Below are positions 48,609 through 56,994 of a stretch of 64,000 nt of DNA, piece after piece; position 1 is the stretch's first letter, and each line of letters opens with the position of its first letter. The notes under the pieces were generated by a model. That model ran no database searches, had not been told where the DNA came from, and saw only the letters and a list, made by a program, of their open reading frames with translations. Location of the stretch: contig RSEH01000213.1 in assembly GCA_006503475.1 (NCBI GenBank), positions 1 through 64,000 of the forward strand. The letters are read 5' to 3'. The translations under genes were made by a program, and so were the position numbers. This DNA comes from Stentor roeselii. Its lineage: Eukaryota > Ciliophora > Heterotrichea > Heterotrichida > Stentoridae.

Positions 48609-51545
48609 TTAGTTAACTCTTTCGTAAAAGAGAAGATATGCTGAGTTACTCACGATTTTTTCTGGACTTGTCATTGAAACTCGACTGTCGTCCATTTCGA
48701 ACCAGTTGTCTCCGTTTTTTACGAAAGCTGTGTAGTGGCCGCCTCCTGTCCCTCCGTAATGGTTGGAAATCGCGAAGAGGTTGAATTTTACGGATTTTTC
48801 AGTGATGCTGTCGAGAAGAAGGTTTTCTACTGGAAAGTCGACGAATTCTGTGTTTTTTTCAGTCCAGTAACCTTTTTTTTTGAATCTTAAAAGGTGGATC
48901 ACGAGGATATTAGGGAATTTGAAGACGTCCATTTGTTTACTTGCTCTTACGTCTTCTTTGCAGGTGGAACAGTACCATTTGTTGTCTTCGTCGAGGATTT
49001 CAGGGTATTTCGCAAGTTCTAAACAGAAGTTGATGTCGAGTTTCTTTTTTTGGACTAGGTTTATTTGGCTTGACTCGCTGGGATTGTTTAAAACGCTGAG
49101 AGATAAAGACTTGCTTAGTTCTAAGTCGAGGATAATCGTTTCTTGTTTGAACCCTTCGAAGGTTTCTTTGATTTTTTGTATTGAAATATCATCAGAAAGA
49201 CCCAGTTCGCAACCTTCACATTTTGATTTACAGAAATTGCAGAAAACTCTTGGCTTTGATACTTTTAACTTAAAGATCGGCGATGTTAACAACTCGGAAT
49301 AACTTTCAGGAGGAGAAATATTTGATTCTTTAAAAGTTTTCTTTAGAAAATCTTTGATTTTTTCGAATAAAGCTAAAGAATTCGCCTTTTTTTCTACAAA
49401 GATCATCCTGGGAATAGCGCAGTTCATTGAAGCAGAGGCAAAAGTTTTATTCTGTTCCATTCTCTTTAAATTCAAAGGAACTGGGTAAAAATCTTGAAGG
49501 TTTTCAGGACACTCGAAACATGCGATGATAGATCCTCCTACTTCTCCAGCTTTTTCTTCATTTTTCAAGAAACGAAGGAAACAAAGTTTTGAAATTGAAT
49601 AACATAACAACTTACATTCCAACTTTTCTTCAAGATTTTCTTTAATCATAGTAAAAGGGAAGTTTTTTTGTACATCGACTTTAAAGTTTCTCTGTTTTTT
49701 TTCAGGATTTGAAGGAAAAAAGTAAAGATTTAGTTGAAGACTTTCATTTGCTTGTAAAGTTGCAGAAAGGGTTAAAAAAGGGTCAAATGTTGTTGATTTT
49801 TTACTGCATGTCGGGCAAATCACGGTACTTTTCAACTGTCCATACATATGATCAACGATAATACTTTGATTCCTCTTTAAAAATAACTCCCACATCAACT
49901 CTGCATATTCAAGATCACTTTTTTCTCCTTGGTCCGGAGTTTCCACGTATTCCTTTTTCTTGACCCTGTTCAAGTCTTCATGCAACCCACTAAGCAAGAA
50001 ACTGAGAAATTCTTGAGAATCATGTTGTTGAAAACCTGAAAATTGAGAGGCGAACTTGCTTAGACATGACTTGAATTCCCATGGCGATACTGTTGATGAG
50101 TACCCAGTCCATATTTCTTTTACCAGCTCCGCATATCGAATGGCTAACTGGGCACCTTTAGTGCCAAGAGGATTATCGTAATTCAAATCTTCTCGGTACT
50201 TCCCACTGATGAAATAACCAGTAATAGGTTTACAGTTTGAAAGACATTGAAGTCCAGAATTCATAAAACAAGTATTTCCTAAATTTTGAAGACCCACTTT
50301 TCCAGCTTTTGAATTAATTGTAAAAGTTGCAGTTGTTGAGCAGGACTTACTGTGAATCGAGTAGTGAGTCTGTTGGCAGGTCTTGCTGCAGTACTTCACC
50401 TTGTTGCACCTTGAACATGATGCTAGGTTTCTGGTACCGCCACAGTTTTCACATTTCTGGGGAAGGGTCTTGTATATTGTCCAACATTGGTCGACTTTAG
50501 GAAGTTCAAAGATTAGGATGTCTGATGGAGCTACTTTGTTTTCTTCTAATGTTTTAGAGACTTGGAGAAAACTTGCTTCTGGTAAAAATATTTTGGGTAG
50601 GGTCGGGTCGAGGTCTGGCTCTTTTTGGGATTCTGGGTATTTCCAGATTGTGCATTCTTGGTCATCGTAGCCGAGGAGGATTTTGTCGGATATTAATTCG
50701 AGGATTGATTCTTTGATTTCGTCTACTAGTCTTGTTCGGCTTATAGCTAGAGTTTTTAAAGAATGAGATGATTCTACACCTAAAAACATGATTTTTCTTA
50801 GTGGAATCTGAACTTCTACAGTTACTTGTCCCCGTCCAGCATTTTCCGAAGACATTCTCATAATTTCATAATCAACCGAGATCCCTTCCGTGAGTATCTT
50901 ATAAGCATCTTCAGTAACAATCTTATAGTCAACCTCTTCCTTCAACCCATTCTTAATCAAATTTTTTGTTTCATCCCAATTCTCAACACATAAAAAATCC
51001 TCATTCTGAAATTCAATCAATTCAAAGTTGACTAAATTTCCAGGATGTTCTTGATCTTGTTTAGTCTGAAACCTGACCCATTTTTCAAACCAAGAAACCG
51101 AGACAATAAAAAACTTCTGCCCAGGAGAATCAACTTTTCTGTTATTTTTCAACTCGAAACTTTTGAGTACTTCAGATTTATTCAGTTCAAAGAGGTATTT
51201 GTAGACTTCTTCAGATCTGTACCCGGAGGCCATCAATGAATTAAGGACTTGAATGGCCAGGTCGACTTGGGTGTTAAGTTTGTAAGCTTTAGCAAGACAA
51301 AGGCTGAGTTTAAAGATTTCTTCTTTTGTATCTTCTGATGAATTTAAGTATTCGATGCCTTCAAGAGCGTATTTGATGCTTTTTTCGAAGTCTTGTTCTC
51401 GAATGTGACAGATTGAAAGAATGTTGTAAATAATGAAAGACTTTTCATGCTCGAGACATTTTTCAGCCTTTTCAATGGCCTGGCGGTTCTCGTGATTAAT
51501 CACGTGTTTTTTAGCTTCTAGCAGAAGGACGGAAATGTTCTTCAT
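48609..51545 (-). CDS. TPR-DUSP-MYND ubiquitin carboxyl-terminal hydrolase
   Basis: A 978-residue deubiquitinase. Residues 1-120 hold TPR-like helices (AIEKAEKCLEHEKSFIIYNI). A DUSP-like domain follows (about 143-225: VSWFEKWVRFQ, EEVDYKIVTEDAYKIL). A MYND zinc finger lies at 365-402 (CENCGG, CSRCNKVKYCSKTCQQTH). The USP catalytic domain has the Cys box NLGNTCFMN (Cys426), the Zn-ribbon cysteines CPTC and CSTC, and the His box GGHYTAFV (His937) with NWFEMDDSRVS. The triad Cys-His-Asp is present, so it should cleave ubiquitin. The set of accessory domains resembles USP19-like (with MYND) and USP4/15-like (with DUSP) enzymes together. Confidence 0.9.
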   Translation of the reverse strand: MKNISVLLLEAKKHVINHENRQAIEKAEKCLEHEKSFIIYNILSICHIREQDFEKSIKYALEGIEYLNSSEDTKEEIFKLSLCLAKAYKLNTQVDLAIQVLNSLMASGYRSEEVYKYLFELNKSEVLKSFELKNNRKVDSPGQKFFIVSVSWFEKWVRFQTKQDQEHPGNLVNFELIEFQNEDFLCVENWDETKNLIKNGLKEEVDYKIVTEDAYKILTEGISVDYEIMRMSSENAGRGQVTVEVQIPLRKIMFLGVESSHSLKTLAISRTRLVDEIKESILELISDKILLGYDDQECTIWKYPESQKEPDLDPTLPKIFLPEASFLQVSKTLEENKVAPSDILIFELPKVDQCWTIYKTLPQKCENCGGTRNLASCSRCNKVKYCSKTCQQTHYSIHSKSCSTTATFTINSKAGKVGLQNLGNTCFMNSGLQCLSNCKPITGYFISGKYREDLNYDNPLGTKGAQLAIRYAELVKEIWTGYSSTVSPWEFKSCLSKFASQFSGFQQHDSQEFLSFLLSGLHEDLNRVKKKEYVETPDQGEKSDLEYAELMWELFLKRNQSIIVDHMYGQLKSTVICPTCSKKSTTFDPFLTLSATLQANESLQLNLYFFPSNPEKKQRNFKVDVQKNFPFTMIKENLEEKLECKLLCYSISKLCFLRFLKNEEKAGEVGGSIIACFECPENLQDFYPVPLNLKRMEQNKTFASASMNCAIPRMIFVEKKANSLALFEKIKDFLKKTFKESNISPPESYSELLTSPIFKLKVSKPRVFCNFCKSKCEGCELGLSDDISIQKIKETFEGFKQETIILDLELSKSLSLSVLNNPSESSQINLVQKKKLDINFCLELAKYPEILDEDNKWYCSTCKEDVRASKQMDVFKFPNILVIHLLRFKKKGYWTEKNTEFVDFPVENLLLDSITEKSVKFNLFAISNHYGGTGGGHYTAFVKNGDNWFEMDDSRVSMTSPEKIVSNSAYLLFYERVN

Positions 51546-51621
51546 TTATAAGTCTACATTAACGCGAATGTGTCTGTCATCAATATGGAATGATTGGAAA
51601 CTCATGAAACTATTACATTAT

Positions 51622-53055
51622 TTAAAAACCGACCAAATCAGACTCAGCTGTATTTTCTTCAATTGCTACCTTATAACGCTGTTTGGAATATTGAGAAATC
51701 ACTGACTTTACAGCAAGATTTCTGCTTTTTTCAATGAAATTTCCTAAATTTTTCGAAAACTTGTGCTTTTCGATTGCTTCTTTAAAGACTATTCTGATTT
51801 TTGCAATGATTTCTAATAAACCATCACTTTTCTTCACTTTAACAACTTGACTTTCGCTGATTTTCAGTAGTTTTCTAACCATTTCACCGAGACAAGTTTT
51901 AATCTTTTCGTTAATATTTTCAATCAGGTATTTTTTTTGAGCTAATTCGAAATTTTCCCTGATCATTTTCTTTTCTTTCATCTTAACCCCTTCCAAACTT
52001 CCTTTTTCGGACTCGTCATTCGTGATCTTGTCAACTTTTATCTGAAGTAAGCTGATTTTTTCCTTGATTTCATTACATGTCTCTTCCTTTACCTTCACAG
52101 TATGAAGCAAGCCATTATAAGTAAATTCTTTAGTCAAAAAATTCTCAACAACAGCTTCAATTCCACTGAGCCCTGTAAAAATTTTAATTCTCTGAAAGGC
52201 TTCTTCAAGTTTCTGAAACTTTTTCTTTTTCCTCTCAAAAAGTTCAGTCAAGTTGCTATACCAGACTCTATGCAAGTTGATACTTTCTTTAATAGAAATG
52301 TTTTTCTTGCTGCGGTCTTCAATGACAGCTGCTTCAAACATGGACTCTCGATGTTTTTTCCATTCTTCTCGTCTGTCAGCGACAACTTTGCTTTTTTTAA
52401 TCTCGTTGATGAGATGGCTGACATGTCCAGCGCCTAAAAGTGTTTCTTCTTGCACATCATTACTCATCAATTTCATGAAATTCACAACTTTCGCCTTAGA
52501 CTCATTCGTGACCAAAGACTTATGCTGAGCGGTTTTCAAGTCAATATCAGAAACTTTCAAAATTTCATTGAACTGAAAAGCTTTAGAGTCTAAAAAAACT
52601 TTAGTTTTTTTCATTCTTTTCAATAAGTGAATGTAAATCTGTTGATTAAACATCTCAGCCTGTTGTTTTTCTAAAGTTTTTTCAAGTTTTTCTTCAAGTT
52701 GCTTAAGGTTGAAGAAGAGTTGCCTGTTAAAAAACTCTCTTTTTGTGCTTTCAATGTCTAACTGGCGAAGCTCTGACTTGAGATTTGAAAGGTTTTTATC
52801 TCCAGAGTCCACTCGAAGTCGCTGTCTATTTATTGTCTTTTTCAACATCTGAAGCTGGAAACTGCTGCCCGTCTTGTCCTCCGGTAATGACGTCGGACTT
52901 ACTGAAAGTCTTGAAATCCTCTCATTCAGCAAAACTGAAGGGTTTCTATTATGAATCGCTCTCGCAATTTCTCTTGTTTTCGATGCACTCAAATAACTGT
53001 TTTCATCAAAAGTTACAGACAAAGCACGTTTTTTGTTGAAATCTCGAGAACTCAT
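51622..53055 (-). CDS. coiled-coil protein, function unknown
   Basis: A 477-residue protein, ATG 53055, almost wholly Lys/Glu/Leu/Phe coiled coil with charged heptads (LKSELRQLDIESTKREFF; FERKKKKFQKLEEAFQRIK), resembling ciliary coiled-coil proteins such as outer-arm docking or CCDC families in general style only. The start is followed by a Ser/Arg-rich N-terminus (DFNKKRALSVTFDENSYLSA). Downstream gene overlap is none. Family unknown. Confidence 0.8.
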   Translation of the reverse strand: MSSRDFNKKRALSVTFDENSYLSASKTREIARAIHNRNPSVLLNERISRLSVSPTSLPEDKTGSSFQLQMLKKTINRQRLRVDSGDKNLSNLKSELRQLDIESTKREFFNRQLFFNLKQLEEKLEKTLEKQQAEMFNQQIYIHLLKRMKKTKVFLDSKAFQFNEILKVSDIDLKTAQHKSLVTNESKAKVVNFMKLMSNDVQEETLLGAGHVSHLINEIKKSKVVADRREEWKKHRESMFEAAVIEDRSKKNISIKESINLHRVWYSNLTELFERKKKKFQKLEEAFQRIKIFTGLSGIEAVVENFLTKEFTYNGLLHTVKVKEETCNEIKEKISLLQIKVDKITNDESEKGSLEGVKMKEKKMIRENFELAQKKYLIENINEKIKTCLGEMVRKLLKISESQVVKVKKSDGLLEIIAKIRIVFKEAIEKHKFSKNLGNFIEKSRNLAVKSVISQYSKQRYKVAIEENTAESDLVGF

Positions 53056-53066
53056 TTACAAGATTA

Positions 53067-53636
53067 TTAATTAAATTCTTTCAGGATTGAAAAGTGACGA
53101 TTTCTAAACTGCAAAAATGAAGCTTTTACCTTCGAAAGAACATCAGTTTGAATAAATTCTGAGAAATTCGGAGGATTTGACTGGTTTTTTGGAGTTTTCG
53201 GAGTTTTTGATTCCGTGATTGTGAAATTTGCTGGTTTTAAGGTTTTTTTTAAGTTTTCGAAAGTGAGGTTTGGAGGTTTTGATTGTGGAATGTAAGCGTT
53301 TCGAAGGGTTTTTGTGAAAGTGTTGCTTTGGGCTGAGTCAAGAAGGTTGGGCTTTGAAGGGATTCGCACCTGGATGTCTTCGTGGTTTAGAGGACTTGAC
53401 TTGTGGATGATTGTCTTCACTTTTCTTCGGTAACCAGGGCTTAGAGAGTCTTTGCTGAACTTCCTGCTGGACTTTGGAGTGTATTCGTTAGTTTTACCTC
53501 CGATTAATGATAGTACCTGGTTTTCACCTGTCAGGAACTTTCCTAGTTTCATGTCGCGGATTTGAGAAATGCTTAAACTTCTTAATTTACTTTTCAGCTC
53601 GATTTTAGTTGAACTGCTCATCTTTGAACTCTTCAT
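53067..53636 (-). CDS. hypothetical basic Ser/Pro-rich protein
   Basis: A 189-residue protein from ATG 53636, disordered and rich in Lys, Ser and Pro (SSRKFSKDSLSPGYRRKV, TESKTPKTPKNQSNPPNFSE). No domain recognised. It directly precedes the coiled-coil gene (11 bp) on the same strand. Confidence 0.65.
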   Translation of the reverse strand: MKSSKMSSSTKIELKSKLRSLSISQIRDMKLGKFLTGENQVLSLIGGKTNEYTPKSSRKFSKDSLSPGYRRKVKTIIHKSSPLNHEDIQVRIPSKPNLLDSAQSNTFTKTLRNAYIPQSKPPNLTFENLKKTLKPANFTITESKTPKTPKNQSNPPNFSEFIQTDVLSKVKASFLQFRNRHFSILKEFN

Positions 53637-54025
53637 TGATTTGGATTATAACTGGATTCATTTTTAAAGATTCGGGTTTCATGGATGGGTTTTGGGGCGA
53701 GGTGAAGATTTCTAGTTTAAAAAAGGGGTTTTTGAAATTTCATTTGAGTTTTTTATGATTTTTTATTGTTCTTAGTTTTGGTTTTATTAAAATTTTTATG
53801 ATAGTATTTTAATAGATTAGAAAATATTGGATTATCTGAAGTCATTTATAAAGAAACTCTTAACTTACTCTATAGAGAAACATTTTTTAACTGATGAATT
53901 ACTATTTCACATATATTACAAATCACAAGGATAAGAAAGTCTTACATAAAGGAAAGTTTTAATTGAGCTTTATATTAAACTAAATTATCTTATCATCAAA
54001 AATTTAAACTAAATTAATAAACTCC
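53637..54025. other. AT-rich intergenic stretch
   Basis: 389 bp between divergent genes with no ORF or RNA. T-rich on one side and A-rich on the other. Nothing else seen. Confidence 0.6.
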
Positions 54026-54608
54026 ATGAATCCCAAGCAAAATGATGATATTATTGAAGAAAACGACCAAAACTCATTCCTGGTCGAAACTACTTTTAAC
54101 AGCGACATCGGGTTAGAAATCCTTAAAGAAATCGATGAAAAGTTCAAAAACTCTAAAGTGAATCAAAATTACATCTTTCCGAGAATACCTGGAAATTTCT
54201 TCAACCGTAGCAGAAGAAATTTATCGAATTTTCGAAGTAAAAACCGTACAAATCGTTTTGATACTAGCCAGAAACAACAGGAAATTCTAAAAATATATTC
54301 AAGAGAACAGCTGGTTTTAAAGCAAATGTATCCAGTTATATAGCCAAAAGCACTACACTGAACAAATGATGCAGAAAAGCAGAAGTAACAGCAAAAAACA
54401 TGGAAGAGGCCGAAGTTCACCTTTTCGGTCGAAAAGTCCGAACCAAACAATAGAAAGTATCTCAAATGCCTATCAACACCCGATTCAAATGAGAAAAAAT
54501 CATTATTTCGTAGAAGGAAACGTGAATCATGTGTCCTTTTTGCCTAAACTACCTACTGCTTATATGAAATTAACGAGTGTGATGAGTAACAATAAGAAGC
54601 TTCTTTGA
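54026..54608 (+). CDS. hypothetical protein with a 16-nt intron
   Basis: The ATG at 54026 opens a frame that ends at TAG 54341-54343. A second frame from about 54351 reaches TGA 54606-54608. Removing 16 nt (54328-54343, gtatccagttatatag) joins them (EQLVLKQ|IQKHYTEQ), giving 188 residues. Another 16-nt option (gttatatagccaaaag) also restores frame but ends AAG. The protein is basic, Asn/Arg/Ser-rich, no domain recognised. Frame arithmetic needs an intron of 3n+1 bases, so 15 nt will not work here. Confidence 0.7.
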
Positions 54609-54613
54609 AATAA

Positions 54614-55453
54614 TTAGTTTTTACGACTTTTTATTAACTCTGATACAAAGGAATCATTTTTTTCTAGCTTTTCGAGACGGATTCTTATTGGATTCAGCTC
54701 CGAAAACCATTTACTGATGCTGTCGTGCACGTAGTCGATTAGTTCTTGATGGTAGTTTAAGCTTTGGTATGGAACTGCTTGTCTCGTCGTTGAATTTTGG
54801 AAGGTTTTCTGGGTGTTTTCGATTGAAATCTTCAAGGTTTTCAATTTTTCATCAAATTTAAGAGATTCAGCATTTAGACTGTTTTGGAAGTCGAATCTGA
54901 GATAGTCCAAAGCTGTTTTTATGTCGTTTATCATTATTTTCATTTGGTCACAGTTCTTTTCGGATCTTTCTGAATAGTTTTCTCGAAAGTCGAGAATAAA
55001 TCCCCTGTTTTTTTCAAGATCTTTGCGGATCATGTCTAGGTCTTCTTTTATAAATGAGATTTTACTTTGATATTCCACGTTTTTCTCGCGAAGTTTACTG
55101 AGATGATCGGTAAAATTATCGTCTTGAGATTTTATCAGGTTTTCAAAGTTTTCAACCCGTCCAGCAATCCCTTCTACCTTATTTTCAAGTAACCTAAATT
55201 TAAACTTGATATCCTGAAATTCTATTTTCAGTTCATTCTCCAAACAAGTAAACCCATTTAAATATTCCTGATTCATAACCTGAAGACACTGAGCAATGAC
55301 ATTATTAACTTCACAAATAACAGCATTTTTTACTTCAAGAGCGATATGTTGTTTATGTCTCAACAGTTCAATTTGTAGTTCTTGAGTATCCTGAGTTTTG
55401 ACAACATCGATCTGACTATCTTTGTTAACATTGGCGATTTCAAGGTTATTCAT
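54614..55453 (-). CDS. coiled-coil protein
   Basis: A 279-residue protein from ATG 55453; the codons upstream of that (a TTG) are not a likely start. It is coiled coil over most of its length (KNAVICEVNNVIAQCLQV, LENELKIEFQDIKFKFRLLE, SFIKEDLDMIRKDLEKNRG, KLKTLKISIENTQKTFQ). Family unknown. It converges with the gene at 54608, 5 bp between stops, and diverges from the NDK-like gene by 56 bp. Confidence 0.8.
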   Translation of the reverse strand: MNNLEIANVNKDSQIDVVKTQDTQELQIELLRHKQHIALEVKNAVICEVNNVIAQCLQVMNQEYLNGFTCLENELKIEFQDIKFKFRLLENKVEGIAGRVENFENLIKSQDDNFTDHLSKLREKNVEYQSKISFIKEDLDMIRKDLEKNRGFILDFRENYSERSEKNCDQMKIMINDIKTALDYLRFDFQNSLNAESLKFDEKLKTLKISIENTQKTFQNSTTRQAVPYQSLNYHQELIDYVHDSISKWFSELNPIRIRLEKLEKNDSFVSELIKSRKN

Positions 55454-55509
55454 TATCCAGCCATATCCAAATCTAAACAAATCCGAATATGCGAAAAACT
55501 TATTAGTAA

Positions 55510-56979
55510 ATGGAAAACAAGATGGAACCTCTGCCTTATACAGTGGCAGTTATAAAGCCCGATACAGCCTCTTCACAAGACAAGGTCAACACGATATTGA
55601 AAAAAATTGAAGACTCAGGACTCACGATTTATGAAAGAGAAACTCGAAATCTAGACAAAGAAGACGTCGCTAATTTGATGGCGAAACACAAAAATAAAGA
55701 CTTTTTCAACGACGTCGTTGATTATATGATGAGCGGTCCTTGTGAAATCCTGCTCATCACTCAACAGTCAGGAGACCCAGTCAAGCTCTGGAAAGACATG
55801 ATCGGTCCTTCAGACCCAGTTGAAGCGAAAGCAAAACGTCCTGATTCGCTTAGAGCACAGTTTGGGGTAAATTTACTGAAAAATGAATTCTGGGGGTCAG
55901 ATGACTATATTCAAGCGAATCGTGAAAGAGACATTTTCGATTTGCCCATTCCTGTCAGAGAGCCTGATTTTATATTTGATAATTATAAGATCACTTTGGA
56001 GACCCTTTTGAAGTTTATCTATCCTCCACATCTTGAACACCCAAACGCCTGTGGAAGACTTGACCTAGTAGCATTGTACGGACCTATCGTAAATCACCAC
56101 TCTGTTGACTTAGGATGTTTTTGCACCCCTTGTTCTCGCCTCGCTAAAAATAAGTTAAAAGAGGCAGGAGTTCAAAGTTTCCAACCTTTAAAAAAAGGAA
56201 AACTCGCAGAAGTTGCTAGAAGATTGCTTCATGAACAAGAGATTATTGATATGTGGGGAGAGTTCTGTGAAAAATGCAGACATCATCTTGATAACTACTC
56301 TCATCTACCCAGTGGCAGGTCAGGTCAGCACCTGATGACAGACATCGAGATAAACCAGCTGATCCAGGAGATGAACAAGAACGAAATCGAAGAATTACTC
56401 ACAGCGGTCAAAGGAAACGCTGCGAAAATAATCATAATGACCATCGATTTAAAAGAACCAGAAGAAATTCAATATTCTCCAGTCCACATCCGAGAGCTCT
56501 TCGAAGGACTAGACAAGGACTACTTCCAAAGGATGGACTTTTACACCATGCAAGAAATGATCCTCAGGGACAGAAAGACACGAATGAACCTTTGGGTCTC
56601 GAAAATAACAGGCATGCCAATTGAAAGCATTCCAATCGAGCCTTCATTTAAAAAACCTGCAGCTTTCGGCTTTGAAAGAACACTTCCACTTTCAGTGACT
56701 CATACAGACAAGCCCTTGACAGGGACTCAAAGAGACCCGAGCATTGTCGATCAGCCGAAACTTGGTCCAAATGCGGAAAAACTGGCTTTATTGAAAAGAA
56801 TGCATCGAGAAGGGTTTTTAATCGGCGCTGGGAAGTCGTTGAACGTGGTAGACACAGCAAATAACGTGAAACTTCTGAGGAACTATGCACCTGGCAGACA
56901 TGGAGGCTGGGATAATTACTTCGCGATTAGACATCCAGGGACAAATACAATGGTTTACAAGAAGGCTCATAAAAAGTAG
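55510..56979 (+). CDS. NDK-like axonemal protein with mutated catalytic His
   Basis: A 489-residue protein whose first about 145 residues are a nucleoside diphosphate kinase-like domain: YTVAVIKPDTASSQDKV, SGLTIYERETRNLDKE, SGPCEILLITQQSGDP, RPDSLRAQFGVNLLKN. NDKs have NxxHGSD with an essential phosphorylated His. Here the segment reads NEFWGSDD (125-132), so Trp128 replaces His and the enzyme should be inactive. The remaining 330 residues are unlike other NDKs and include a Cys-rich piece (HHSVDLGCFCTPCSRLAKNK). Axonemal NDK-domain proteins (RSP23, NME5) fit the style, and the gene lies beside other ciliary genes, but direct orthology is unproved. Confidence 0.8.
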   Translation: MENKMEPLPYTVAVIKPDTASSQDKVNTILKKIEDSGLTIYERETRNLDKEDVANLMAKHKNKDFFNDVVDYMMSGPCEILLITQQSGDPVKLWKDMIGPSDPVEAKAKRPDSLRAQFGVNLLKNEFWGSDDYIQANRERDIFDLPIPVREPDFIFDNYKITLETLLKFIYPPHLEHPNACGRLDLVALYGPIVNHHSVDLGCFCTPCSRLAKNKLKEAGVQSFQPLKKGKLAEVARRLLHEQEIIDMWGEFCEKCRHHLDNYSHLPSGRSGQHLMTDIEINQLIQEMNKNEIEELLTAVKGNAAKIIIMTIDLKEPEEIQYSPVHIRELFEGLDKDYFQRMDFYTMQEMILRDRKTRMNLWVSKITGMPIESIPIEPSFKKPAAFGFERTLPLSVTHTDKPLTGTQRDPSIVDQPKLGPNAEKLALLKRMHREGFLIGAGKSLNVVDTANNVKLLRNYAPGRHGGWDNYFAIRHPGTNTMVYKKAHKK

Positions 56980-56994
56980 GTGTTTTATTTAAAA

